Of a stretch of DNA of 64,000 bases, positions 9,186 through 17,259 are shown one piece after another. Origin of the DNA: Litoreibacter arenae DSM 19593 (GTDB taxonomy: Bacteria > Pseudomonadota > Alphaproteobacteria > Rhodobacterales > Rhodobacteraceae); contig NZ_KE557306.1 of NCBI RefSeq assembly GCF_000442275.2, positions 1,257,478-1,321,477 on the forward strand, given 5' to 3'. The position numbers and the translations under genes are program-made. The notes below the pieces were generated by a model. That model was not told the DNA's origin. It saw nothing but the letters and a program-made list of their open reading frames with translations, and searched no databases. Position 1 is the first letter of the stretch; every line of letters starts with the position of its first letter.

Positions 9186-9382
9186 TCCTTCTCCTCCTCG
9201 TTTTCCTTCGTCACCCGCGTCGCACCTGCCGGGCGCTCGTTGGAGCGTTTCAGCTCGTCAGTGCTCCCGATCTCGCGGGCAAGCCTGCCGCCATCGCGGC
9301 CCTGGCCGGAGGGCGCACCTTTCTCGCCCATAATCTTGTCTGTATCGCGGCTCTTGTCTTTGGATCTGTGGCGCTCTGCCAT
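9182..9382 (-). CDS. Small charged hypothetical protein
   Basis: A 66-residue, very hydrophilic protein rich in Lys, Arg, Glu and Asp with no membrane segment or cysteine. It overlaps the host-attachment-like gene by four bases (ATGA), which supports it being translated. No family is recognised. The composition suggests a disordered protein. A GGAGGT ribosome site stands upstream of the start (revcomp of ACCTCC at 9389-9394). Confidence 0.55.
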   Translation of the reverse strand: MAERHRSKDKSRDTDKIMGEKGAPSGQGRDGGRLAREIGSTDELKRSNERPAGATRVTKENEEEKE

Positions 9383-9459
9383 GGGGGACCTCCTGCGTGT
9401 TGAGTGAGTTCACAAGACCAACCCGCCCCCTCGCGGCAAGTTCCCCTTTGGACAAAGAA

Positions 9460-9484
9460 AAACCCCGCACAACTGGCGGGGTTT
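9460..9484 (-). terminator. Terminator downstream of sodB
   Basis: AAACCCCGC - loop - GCGGGGTTT forms a nine-pair stem 24 bases past the sodB stop. It is followed on the minus strand by a run of T (complement of the GAAAAA stretch). Confidence 0.8.
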
Positions 9485-9507
9485 CTCGATTTCATTGGTG
9501 GCAAAAC

Positions 9508-10107
9508 TTACATGCGCGAGGCGACATTTTCCCAGTTCACCAGATTGTCGAGGAAGTTCGACAGGTATTTCGGACGCGCGTTGCGGAAGTCGATGTAGTA
9601 GGAATGCTCCCACACGTCGCAGCCCAGAAGCGCCGTCTGGTTGAAGCACAGCGGGTTCACGCCGTTCTCGGTCTTGGTGACCTTCAGGCCGCCATCAGTG
9701 TCTTTCACCAGCCAAGCCCAGCCGGAGCCGAACTGGCCTGCGCCCGCAGCGGAGAATTCTTCCTTGAACTTGTCAACGGAGCCGAAGCTGTCCTTCAGCG
9801 CGGCCTCAAGCTCGGAGGGCATGGAAGACTTGCCGGGGCTCATCATTTCCCAGAACTGGTTGTGGTTCCACAGCTGCGAGATGTTGTTGAAAATCCCGTT
9901 CTGCGCCACGGCGCCCTTGTCATAGGTGCCCTTGATGATCTCTTCGAGGGACTTGCCCTCCCACTCGGTGCCTTTGATCGCCTTGTTGCCGTTCTCCACA
10001 TAAGCGTTGTGGTGCTTGTCGTGGTGATACTCCAGCGTCTCCTTGGACATGCCGTTATCGGCCAGTGCGTCATGGGCGTAAGGAAGGTCAGGAAGTTCAA
10101 AAGCCAT
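9508..10107 (-). CDS. sodB: Iron/manganese superoxide dismutase
   Basis: A 199-residue cytosolic enzyme that turns superoxide into oxygen and hydrogen peroxide. Metal ligands are visible in YHHDKHHNAY, QLWNHNQFWEMM and DVWEHSYYIDFRNARPKYL (three histidines and one aspartate in all). The sequence context GAGQFGSGWAWL is more typical of iron than manganese enzymes, although specificity should not be read too firmly. The start MAFELPDLPYAHDAL is the family's normal start; the longer frame to 10230 is non-coding. It is flanked by its own terminator and lies next to sarcosine oxidase, a peroxide producer. Confidence 0.95.
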   Translation of the reverse strand: MAFELPDLPYAHDALADNGMSKETLEYHHDKHHNAYVENGNKAIKGTEWEGKSLEEIIKGTYDKGAVAQNGIFNNISQLWNHNQFWEMMSPGKSSMPSELEAALKDSFGSVDKFKEEFSAAGAGQFGSGWAWLVKDTDGGLKVTKTENGVNPLCFNQTALLGCDVWEHSYYIDFRNARPKYLSNFLDNLVNWENVASRM

Positions 10108-10243
10108 TATATGGGCCCCCTTTATGGACGTGAGAATTTCAATATGACCTAACTGAGCGCGCAGGCGCGCCGGGTCAAGTCTCGTTTGATCAACGTGGCG
10201 CGGGCAGGTTTGGTTCCCGTCACCACCCAATTCGTCTCGACGC

Positions 10244-10810
10244 CTAGAGAAACCCCACCTGCGAGCCCGCTTTCGCCGAGATCGTCAGCAGATCGAACAC
10301 GTATTTCGCTTCGGAGCGGAAGCACATCAGGTCGAACGCATCCTCGTCCCGCGCCCAGAAGGCGACGGGGGCCTGCGCCAGCCGCGTGCGGCGGAACATG
10401 CCCTTGGTGAAGGCCTTGCGGGACAGATCGACGGGGGCGAGTTTGGCCAGCACCTCCCGCGCGCCTGCGCCCTCAATGCTGAACACGGCCCGCGCGTCGG
10501 AGACGTTGACTGCCAAAGCATGATCCGCCGCCAGTGCCTTTGCAATGCGGGCGGTTGCGTCCACCACATCCGCATAGGGTACCATCACCAGCAACTCGTC
10601 GGGTGACATCCATGCCAACCCCTTGTCACCGTCGCAGTGGCATTCCCGCACGTCCGGAAACGCCACACCAGTGGCGGCCTTGGCGGCTTTCTTCAACTTG
10701 GCGGAGGTCAGATCGCCGCGCAGGATAATCATCCCGCGCAGGCCCACTTCCGTCACCTTGGCGATCCCGTCGGAAGTTGCGCCTTGCAAGGCGCTGACTG
10801 CATTAGACAT
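10244..10810 (-). CDS. soxG: Sarcosine oxidase gamma subunit
   Basis: A 188-residue subunit of the heterotetrameric sarcosine oxidase that oxidises N-methylglycine to glycine. One-carbon units go to tetrahydrofolate, with peroxide as by-product. The family pattern is seen in GMIILRGDLTSAKLKKAA, GLAWMSPDELLVM and VNVSDARAVFSIEGAGAREVLAKLAPVDL. The ATG at 10810 overlaps the end of soxA by eight bases. It is the last gene of the minus-strand sox operon. Confidence 0.9.
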   Translation of the reverse strand: MSNAVSALQGATSDGIAKVTEVGLRGMIILRGDLTSAKLKKAAKAATGVAFPDVRECHCDGDKGLAWMSPDELLVMVPYADVVDATARIAKALAADHALAVNVSDARAVFSIEGAGAREVLAKLAPVDLSRKAFTKGMFRRTRLAQAPVAFWARDEDAFDLMCFRSEAKYVFDLLTISAKAGSQVGFL

Positions 10811-13800
10811 TTTGCTTCTCCCCTTCGGGATCATAGAACACCGCATTGACGACTTTGGCCTGAACCACCTCGCCATCCACTTTGGGGAAATCCAGCACCT
10901 CGCCCATACGCTCCGGCCCGTTCAGCACCAGCCCCATGGCGATGCCCTTGCCCAGCGTGGGCGAGTGGTAGGTCGACGTCACGCGCCCTTCGGTGTTGCG
11001 CTGGCCGTTTGCGTTGGTGCCTTCCACGACCGCATAAGCCCCGTCCGGCAGGGTCGAGCCATCCACGGTCTCCAGCCCCACCAACTGCCAGCGGGCGGGG
11101 TCCGTCATATGGACCCGCTGCTGCGCCCGTTTGCCGAGGTAGTCGTCCTTCTTTTTCGACAGCGCCCAGTGCAGCCCCAGATCCTGCGGGATGATGGTGC
11201 CGTCGGTCTCGTCGCCGATCATGATGAAGCCCTTTTCGGCCCGCATGATGTGCAGTGCTTCGGTGCCGTAGGCGGTGGCGTTGAACTCCGCCCCGGCCTC
11301 ATGCAATGCATCCCAGAAGGCGCGGGTCTGGCTGGCAGGCACGGCGACCTCGTAGCTGAGCTCGCCGGAGAAGGAGATGCGGAAGACGCGGGCGTCGAAC
11401 TCGCCGATCTTGCCCTCTTTCCACTCCATGAAGGCCAGCGCCCCCTTCGACAGGTCCATGCCGCCGAGCTTTTCCAGCACCTTGCGGGCATTGGGGCCGA
11501 CCACGGCGATCTGGCCCCATTGCTCGGTCGCGTTGACGGTGTAGACCTTCCAGTCCCACCATTCAGTTTGCAGCCATTCCTCCATATGCCCGTGGATGCG
11601 CGAGGCGCCCCCCGTAGTGGTGTGGCAAAGCCATGTGTCCTCGTCGATCCGCGCGACCACGCCGTCATCAATGAGAAACCCGTTTTCGGAGCACATGAGA
11701 CCGTAGCGGCATTTGCCCGGCTTCAGGTTGGACATCATGTTCGTGTACATCATGTCGAGGAATTTGCCCGCATCGGGGCCTTTTACGATGATTTTGCCCA
11801 GGGTGGAGGCATCCAGCAGCCCAAGGCTGTCGCGGGTGGCCTTCACCTCGCGGTGCACCGCCTGTTCGACCGTCTCACCGGGCCGCTGGTAGCAATAGGG
11901 CCTGCGCCAGTGGCCGACCGGCTCGAAATACGCGTGGTTCGCTTCGTGCCAGTCATGCAGCGGCGTGCGGTTGAGCGGCTGGAACACCTCCCCCCGGGCC
12001 TCGCCGCCGATGGAGCCCATGGAGATGGGCGCATAAGGCGGGCGGAACGTGGTGGTGCCGACCGAGGGGATCGGGCTGTTCAGGCTGTCAGCAAGGATCG
12101 CCAAGCCGTTGATATTGCTGAGTTTACCCTGATCCGTCGCCATGCCGATGGTGGTGTAGCGCTTGGTGTGCTCGACGCTCTCGTAGCCCTCTTGGGCGGC
12201 GAGCTGGATGTCGGAGACCTTCACGTCGTTCTGGTAATCCAGCCACATCTTGGAGCGCAGCTTGTAGCCCGCGCCTTGCGGCATTTTCCACACCGGCATG
12301 AGCGGTGCCTCGTCGGTGGTGTTGGCCTTGGGGGCCGCCTTGCGCTTGGGGGTGTGACCCGTCCGTTTGGCGGCGTCCTTGCCTGCCTTGTCGGCGTCGG
12401 CCAGAACGGCAGTGCTGTCCATCGGTCCGCTGGCGGTGCCTGCGGTGATGACGAACGCCTCGCCGTTTGCACCTTTTGGGGCGGCGTCGGGGTTGGGGCG
12501 GAAGTGGGCCTTTGCGTCGTCCCAGACCAGCTTGCCGCCGCAATGGGACCACAGATGCACGACGGGCGACCAGCCGCCGGACATGGCGACCGCATCACAG
12601 TCGATGGCTTCGCGGGCGTTGCCCTCACCCGCATGGGCGGTGATTTCGACGCCGGTGACGCGCTTGCCGCCTTTGACCTGCGCGATGGCCTTGCCGTTTT
12701 CGATGCGGATACCGAGCGCTCGCGCCTCGTCCGCCAGCGCGCCGCCGCCATTGGGGCGGGCGTCGATGATGGCGGGGACGTCCAGCCCTGCATTCTTCAG
12801 TGTGATCGCGGTGCGGTAGGCGTCGTCATTGTTGGTGACGACCACCGTGCGGTCGCCGGGGCTGACGGCCCAGTTGGTCGCGTAGTCGCGCACGGCGGAG
12901 GCCAGCATCACGCCGGGAATATCATTGCCCGCGAAGGCCAGCGGACGCTCGATCGCGCCTGTCGCAGTGACGGTCTGCCCCGCGCGGATACGCCAGAGAC
13001 GATGGCGCGGCAGGTCTTCGTCAGTGGGCGCATGGTCGGTCAGGCGCTCGTACGCGGTGACATAGCCGTGGTCATAGACGCCTGCGCCCATGGTGCGGGT
13101 GCGGAGGGATACGTTGTCCATTTTTTCAAGCACTTGCAGGGTGTCTTTGATCCAATTTTCCGCCGATTGGCCATCAATTTCGACACCATCCACAGGTGCG
13201 CGGCCGCCCCAATGGGCGGTCTGTTCGATGAGCAGAACCTTGGCCCCCGCCTCGCCTGCGGCTTTTGCGGCTTGCAGACCCGCAATGCCGCCACCGACGA
13301 CGAGCACGTCCACAAATGCGTAGAAATGCTCGTAGCGGTCGGCGTCGCGGTCTTTGGGGGCTTTGCCGAGGCCCGCCGCGCGGCGGATGAACGGCTCGAA
13401 CACGTGCTTCCATGCGGGGGCTGGTGCCATGAAGGTTTTGTAGTAGAAACCCGCAGGCATGAAACGCGAGGCGTAGTTGTTGACCACGCCCACGTCGTAT
13501 TCCAGCGACGGCCAGTGGTTCTGGCTTTCGGCCGTCAGCCCGTCGAACAGCTCTGTCGTGGTGACGCGGGCGTTGGGCTCGAACTTGCCGCCCTTGCCGA
13601 GGTTGACGAGGCCGTTCGGCTCTTCCGCGCCGGAGGCCACGACGCCGCGCGGGCGGTGGTATTTGAACGAGCGGCCCATGAGCATCTGGTCATTGGCCAG
13701 CAGCGCCGAGGCGAGGGTATCCCCCTCGAAGCCGCGCATTTGCTTGCCGTTGAACTGGAACGAGACCTGCCTGGATTTGTTCAGCAGGCGGCCGCCGGTG

Positions 13801-13817
13801 GACAGTCTGGTGCTCAT
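10803..13817 (-). CDS. soxA: Sarcosine oxidase alpha subunit
   Basis: The 1004-residue large subunit. An N-terminal ferredoxin-like segment (GRSFKYHRPRGVVASGAEEP) comes first, then an NAD-binding Rossmann domain (VVGGGIAGLQAAKAAGEAG, about residues 173-191). The C-terminal half is the GcvT/aminomethyltransferase-like tetrahydrofolate domain, including ALHIMRAEKGFIMIGDETDG. Length matches the family. It follows soxD after a 70-base gap that holds a dispersed repeat, and overlaps soxG at its 3' end. Confidence 0.95.
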   Translation of the reverse strand: MSTRLSTGGRLLNKSRQVSFQFNGKQMRGFEGDTLASALLANDQMLMGRSFKYHRPRGVVASGAEEPNGLVNLGKGGKFEPNARVTTTELFDGLTAESQNHWPSLEYDVGVVNNYASRFMPAGFYYKTFMAPAPAWKHVFEPFIRRAAGLGKAPKDRDADRYEHFYAFVDVLVVGGGIAGLQAAKAAGEAGAKVLLIEQTAHWGGRAPVDGVEIDGQSAENWIKDTLQVLEKMDNVSLRTRTMGAGVYDHGYVTAYERLTDHAPTDEDLPRHRLWRIRAGQTVTATGAIERPLAFAGNDIPGVMLASAVRDYATNWAVSPGDRTVVVTNNDDAYRTAITLKNAGLDVPAIIDARPNGGGALADEARALGIRIENGKAIAQVKGGKRVTGVEITAHAGEGNAREAIDCDAVAMSGGWSPVVHLWSHCGGKLVWDDAKAHFRPNPDAAPKGANGEAFVITAGTASGPMDSTAVLADADKAGKDAAKRTGHTPKRKAAPKANTTDEAPLMPVWKMPQGAGYKLRSKMWLDYQNDVKVSDIQLAAQEGYESVEHTKRYTTIGMATDQGKLSNINGLAILADSLNSPIPSVGTTTFRPPYAPISMGSIGGEARGEVFQPLNRTPLHDWHEANHAYFEPVGHWRRPYCYQRPGETVEQAVHREVKATRDSLGLLDASTLGKIIVKGPDAGKFLDMMYTNMMSNLKPGKCRYGLMCSENGFLIDDGVVARIDEDTWLCHTTTGGASRIHGHMEEWLQTEWWDWKVYTVNATEQWGQIAVVGPNARKVLEKLGGMDLSKGALAFMEWKEGKIGEFDARVFRISFSGELSYEVAVPASQTRAFWDALHEAGAEFNATAYGTEALHIMRAEKGFIMIGDETDGTIIPQDLGLHWALSKKKDDYLGKRAQQRVHMTDPARWQLVGLETVDGSTLPDGAYAVVEGTNANGQRNTEGRVTSTYHSPTLGKGIAMGLVLNGPERMGEVLDFPKVDGEVVQAKVVNAVFYDPEGEKQNV

Positions 13818-13849
13818 GTGATCGGGCCTTCGTCTGTGTTGGAGGGTCG

Positions 13850-13886
13850 GACCCTCCGGGGGAGGTATTTATGAAGCAATGATGGG
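13850..13886 (+). repeat. Dispersed intergenic repeat, copy 2, with adjoining hairpin
   Basis: Between soxD and soxA, the sequence GTATTTATGAAGCAATGATG preceded by a CCTCCGGGGGAGG palindrome repeats the element seen at 6406-6440. Just before it, at 13841-13857, GGAGGGTC-GGACCCTCC forms another hairpin. Both would be present in the sox mRNA. Confidence 0.6.
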
Positions 13887-13887
13887 G

Positions 13888-14226
13888 TCATGTCGCGCCC
13901 TGCCAGTCCTTGAGGCTCCAGTCGGGGCGTTTGGCCTTTATCGCGTCGATGATGGCTTTGGGCGGCTCGTAGGTCTGGGCGCTATAGGTGCCGAAGACCT
14001 CCAGCGTGGTGGTGTCGCGGGCGGCGTGGAACCACTTGCCGCAGCCATTGGCGTGCCGCCAGCGTTCCAGATGCACGCCGCGCGGGTTGGCGCGGGTGAA
14101 CAGGTACTGCTCGAACGCGTCGTCGTCGGACCCTACGGTTTCGCGTTTGATATGGGCCTCGCCGCCGCCATGCAGCTCGGTTTCCTCGGCTTTGACGCCG
14201 CAGCAGGGACATTCAAGGATCAGCAT
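13888..14226 (-). CDS. soxD: Sarcosine oxidase delta subunit
   Basis: A 112-residue zinc-binding subunit. The N-terminal CPCCG and later HANGCGKWFHAARDT supply the cysteines and histidine that hold zinc. The context FGTYSAQTYEPPKAIIDAI is typical of the family. In most relatives soxD directly follows soxB; here two small membrane-protein genes intervene. Confidence 0.93.
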   Translation of the reverse strand: MLILECPCCGVKAEETELHGGGEAHIKRETVGSDDDAFEQYLFTRANPRGVHLERWRHANGCGKWFHAARDTTTLEVFGTYSAQTYEPPKAIIDAIKAKRPDWSLKDWQGAT

Positions 14227-14310
14227 GGGGCGCTCCTTCTTTCAAACGCGGAAAAGGCGGGCGCCGCGTGGCACCCGCCCAAATCAGGGAGGAAATCGTT
14301 AAATGGGGGT

Positions 14311-14535
14311 TTAGCCGCCGTCGGCAGGGGCCGTCGTGACAGGCGCTGTGGCGTCTGGTGCAGGCGCTGTAGCCGCGGGTGCTTCGAGCGATTCCGGTGC
14401 GGCCATTGTCTCGCCCTCGGTGACCGAGCCTGCGCCAAGCATGGCGAGGACGATGATAAACAATCCGATAAGAACGGCTGCGACCACGAGGCCCGTCGTG
14501 CCGATACCTTCGTTTTGGGTGGTGTAGTCAGACAT
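14311..14535 (-). CDS. Small single-span membrane protein inside the sox operon
   Basis: A 74-residue protein starting MSDYTTQNEGIGTTG. One transmembrane segment follows (about residues 13-35, VVAAVLIGLFIIVLAMLGAG), then a low-complexity tail of Ala, Pro, Thr and acidic residues. The ATG at 14535 has a full AAGGAGGT ribosome site seven bases upstream, which argues strongly for translation. It shares its layout with the next small gene upstream. No family is recognised. Placement between soxB and soxD is unusual. Confidence 0.65.
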   Translation of the reverse strand: MSDYTTQNEGIGTTGLVVAAVLIGLFIIVLAMLGAGSVTEGETMAAPESLEAPAATAPAPDATAPVTTAPADGG

Positions 14536-14742
14536 GGGAGTACCTCCTTTGGTGAGGTCTCCATGATGGCGCGTTGGGCGCAAGGCTCAACGGGTGTTGG
14601 GGTTTGCGCGCGGTTTGGGCGGGAGGTGGCCGGAAATGCGCATGGGCTTGCGCCGAATTGTGCTGAGCGGGAATTTGCCGTGCAAAAGGACCGGCCACGA
14701 CAAGGCGCGACCGGTCCCCAAATCAGATCGTTCGGGTCAAGA

Positions 14743-14991
14743 TTAGTTTGCGGCGTCGCCTGATACGGCCCCTTCGACTGCGTCAGCCGCGCCTTCCACG
14801 GCGGAGCCGGCACCTTCGATGGTGATGTTGACATCATCGTTGGCGGCAGGGTCGGAGCCTGAGAATACGATGTAGGCAAGCACTGCGACCACGACGACAA
14901 GTGCGCCGACGATGATACCCATACCGGCACCTCCGCCCGTGGTGGTTGTCGTGGTTGTGTGCGTGCGTTCGGTGTTGTCTGGCTGCGCCAT
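14743..14991 (-). CDS. Small Thr/Gly-rich single-span membrane protein inside the sox operon
   Basis: An 82-residue protein. A Thr run (HTTTTTTT) precedes a glycine-rich segment and one transmembrane span (about residues 24-44, MGIIVGALVVVVAVLAYIVF). The tail is acidic and alanine-rich (GSAVEGAADAVEGAVSG). An AGGAGC ribosome site precedes the ATG. Its plan (short polar N-terminus, one span, acidic low-complexity tail) is that of the neighbouring gene at 14311, so the two may be diverged paralogues. Function is unknown. Confidence 0.62.
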   Translation of the reverse strand: MAQPDNTERTHTTTTTTTGGGAGMGIIVGALVVVVAVLAYIVFSGSDPAANDDVNITIEGAGSAVEGAADAVEGAVSGDAAN

Positions 14992-15084
14992 AGCAAAGCT
15001 CCTGTCGTGTTTGTTTTCAACACGACAACACGGTTACACCGCGAGAGGTTCCACCCGATCAGATGAAGGTGACACGCAGGCATT

Positions 15085-16329
15085 CTAATGTGCCACCCCG
15101 GCGGCCACGCTCTCATCAATGAACCGGCCCTCTTTGAAGCGGTCCAAACCGAATTCGGCGGTCAGGGGCGAATGGCCTTTGGCGACCAGTTCGGCCATGG
15201 CCCAGCCGGAGCCGGGAATAGCCTTGAAGCCGCCCGTGCCCCAGCCGCAGTTGATGAAGCAGTTGCCCAGCGGGGTTTTCGACAGGATCGGGGAGCGGTC
15301 GCCGGTGACGTCCACGATGCCGCCCCATTGGCGCAGCATCTTCAGGCGCGACAGCATCGGGAAGGTCTCGATCAGCGCGCGCACGGTTTCCTCGATATGC
15401 TGGAACGAGCCGCGTTGGGTGTAGTTGTTGTAGCCGTCGGTGCCGCCGCCGATGACCATTTCGCCCTTGTCGGATTGCGACATGTAGCCATGCACCGTGT
15501 TGGCCATGACCACGATGTCCATGCAGGGCTTGATCGGCTCGGAGACCAGCGCTTGCAGCGCCACGGATTCGAGCGGCAGCCGGAAGCCCGCAAGATCCGC
15601 CAAATGGCCGGAATTGCCCGCGACCACGATGCAGAGCTTGTCGCACGCGATCTCGCCCTTGGTGGTGGAGATGCCTTTGACCTCGCCGCCCTCGCGCTTG
15701 ATGGCGGTGACCTCGCATTGCTGGATAATATCCATGCCCATGTCGGAACAAGCGCGGGCGTAGCCCCAAGCCACCGCGTCATGGCGGGCGGTGCCGCCGC
15801 GGGCCTGAAACAGACCGCCGAGGACCGGATAGCGCGGGCCTTCGATATTCATGATCGGGCAGATTTCCTTGACCCGCTGCGGGCCGATGAATTCCGTCTT
15901 CACCCCTTGCAGCGCGTTGGCGTGCGCCGTGCGCTGGTAGCCGCGCACCTCGTGATGGGTTTGGGCCAGCATCAGCACCCCGCGCGGGGAGAACATGACG
16001 TTGTAGTTCAGGTCCTGGCTCATGGTCTCGTAGAGCGAGCGGGACTTCTCGTAGATCGCCGCCGACGGGTCCTGCAGGTAGTTCGACCGGATAATCGTGG
16101 TGTTACGCCCGGTGTTGCCGCCGCCAAGCCAGCCCTTTTCGATCACCGCCACGTCTTTGATGCCGTGGTTCTTGCCAAGGTAGTAGGCCGTGGCCAACCC
16201 GTGGCCGCCAGCGCCGATGACGATGGCCTTGTATTTCTTCTTCGGCTCGGGCGACCGCCATGCGCGCTCCCAACCGGAATGGAAACGGGCCGCTTCGCGG
16301 GCGATGGCAAAAGCCGAATAGCGCTTCAT
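15085..16329 (-). CDS. soxB: Sarcosine oxidase beta subunit
   Basis: A 414-residue flavoprotein subunit of the FAD-dependent amine oxidase (DAO) family. The dinucleotide motif AIVIGAGGHGLATAYYLG is near residue 35-52. The C-terminal RQWGGIVDVTGDRSPILSKT and GWGTGGFKAIPGSGWAMAEL complete the fold. In the tetramer it carries non-covalent FAD and covalent FMN. It is the first gene of the sox operon and is transcribed away from ruvX. About 190 bases between them would hold both promoters. Confidence 0.95.
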   Translation of the reverse strand: MKRYSAFAIAREAARFHSGWERAWRSPEPKKKYKAIVIGAGGHGLATAYYLGKNHGIKDVAVIEKGWLGGGNTGRNTTIIRSNYLQDPSAAIYEKSRSLYETMSQDLNYNVMFSPRGVLMLAQTHHEVRGYQRTAHANALQGVKTEFIGPQRVKEICPIMNIEGPRYPVLGGLFQARGGTARHDAVAWGYARACSDMGMDIIQQCEVTAIKREGGEVKGISTTKGEIACDKLCIVVAGNSGHLADLAGFRLPLESVALQALVSEPIKPCMDIVVMANTVHGYMSQSDKGEMVIGGGTDGYNNYTQRGSFQHIEETVRALIETFPMLSRLKMLRQWGGIVDVTGDRSPILSKTPLGNCFINCGWGTGGFKAIPGSGWAMAELVAKGHSPLTAEFGLDRFKEGRFIDESVAAGVAH

Positions 16330-16420
16330 ATAAGTGGTCCCCTCTGGCAGCAGCGTCGCGTCCCTTCTGGGCTACGGCGGGCTGATGCGTCCCTCGGGTT
16401 TCGACATATCACATGCCGGT

Positions 16421-16475
16421 TGCGACACGCCAGACTTTGACAGTGCCAAAATGCGACATCGAGGTGGACATTTTG
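16421..16475. promoter_or_regulatory. Possible operator elements between soxB and ruvX
   Basis: The divergent gap contains a direct repeat TGCGACA (16421-16427 and 16452-16458). It also holds an inverted repeat CAAAATG...CATTTTG (16447-16453 and 16469-16475) with TTTGACA between. These are candidates for the site of a sarcosine or glycine-betaine-responsive regulator. No such regulator gene is nearby. Confidence 0.35.
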
Positions 16476-16519
16476 ACGCCACTGCTCCTATCTGGGCCCA
16501 AGCAACGGGCGAGTGCGAT

Positions 16520-17002
16520 ATGGGCGAAATCTTCGAGGATATGGCGGCGTTTGCGACCGCCCTGCCCGCCATGCGGCCCATTGTCGGGCTAGATCTTGGA
16601 ACCGTGACGCTGGGCGTCGCGGTGTCGGACAGCTTCCTGTCGGTCGCGACCCCGCTGGAGACCATCAAGCGCAAGAAATTCGGCGTCGATGCAGCGGCCT
16701 TGCTGGCGATCATGGACAAGCGCGAGGTCGCGGGGATCGTGCTGGGCCTGCCGCTGAACATGGACGGATCAGAGGGACCGCGCGTGCAATCGACCCGCGC
16801 CTTCGCCCGAAACCTGTCGCGCCTGACGGACGTGCCGATCACCTTCTGGGACGAGCGCTTGTCCACCGTGGCCGCAGAACGTGCGCTTTTGGAGGCGGAT
16901 ACATCACGAAAACGTCGCGCGGAGGTCATAGATCATGTCGCTGCCGGGTTTATCCTGCAAGGAGCGTTGGACCGTATCCGGCACATAAAGGGTAATTCAT
17001 GA
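16520..17002 (+). CDS. ruvX: Holliday junction resolvase-like / pre-16S rRNA nuclease YqgF
   Basis: A 160-residue RNase H-fold protein. The start of the fold is VGLDLGTVTLGVAVSD (first catalytic Asp), and the remaining acidic residues are in IVLGLPLNMDGSEG and TFWDERLSTVAAE. Relatives process the 5' end of 16S rRNA. The start at 16520 was chosen because the upstream extension to 16334 lies in the promoter region and shows no homology. Its stop overlaps the DUF1289 start (ATGA). Confidence 0.9.
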   Translation: MGEIFEDMAAFATALPAMRPIVGLDLGTVTLGVAVSDSFLSVATPLETIKRKKFGVDAAALLAIMDKREVAGIVLGLPLNMDGSEGPRVQSTRAFARNLSRLTDVPITFWDERLSTVAAERALLEADTSRKRRAEVIDHVAAGFILQGALDRIRHIKGNS

Positions 17003-17226
17003 GTGACGACATCTGGCACCGCGACGAAGTGCAAAGCCCCTGCATCAAGGTGTGCGTCGTGCATCCGTCGGAGCGGATCTGCACCGGCTGCCTGCGCACC
17101 ATCGACGAGATTGGCGCGTGGTCGCGTATGTCCAACGAGGCGCGTGCGGCGCTGCTGGACGAGTTGCCCGCCCGTGGCGCACGGCTGAAGGTGCGACGTG
17201 GCGGGCGCAAGGCACGTGTGGGGTAG
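16999..17226 (+). CDS. DUF1289 cysteine-rich small protein
   Basis: A 75-residue protein with the DUF1289 signature SPCIKVCVVHP-ICTGCLRTIDEIGAWSRMS. Its four cysteines are spaced as in a small metal site. Function is unknown; the family is common in proteobacteria and often sits beside housekeeping genes. It is translationally coupled to ruvX. Confidence 0.85.
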   Translation: MSDDIWHRDEVQSPCIKVCVVHPSERICTGCLRTIDEIGAWSRMSNEARAALLDELPARGARLKVRRGGRKARVG

Positions 17227-17259
17227 CGTCTTCGCCCGCGTGGTCCTATGGACGTCCCC

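Noticed and set aside
10623-13874. A 1083-codon plus-strand open frame opposite soxA
   Set aside because: soxA on the other strand is unmistakable and full length, and the antisense product shows only compositional bias.
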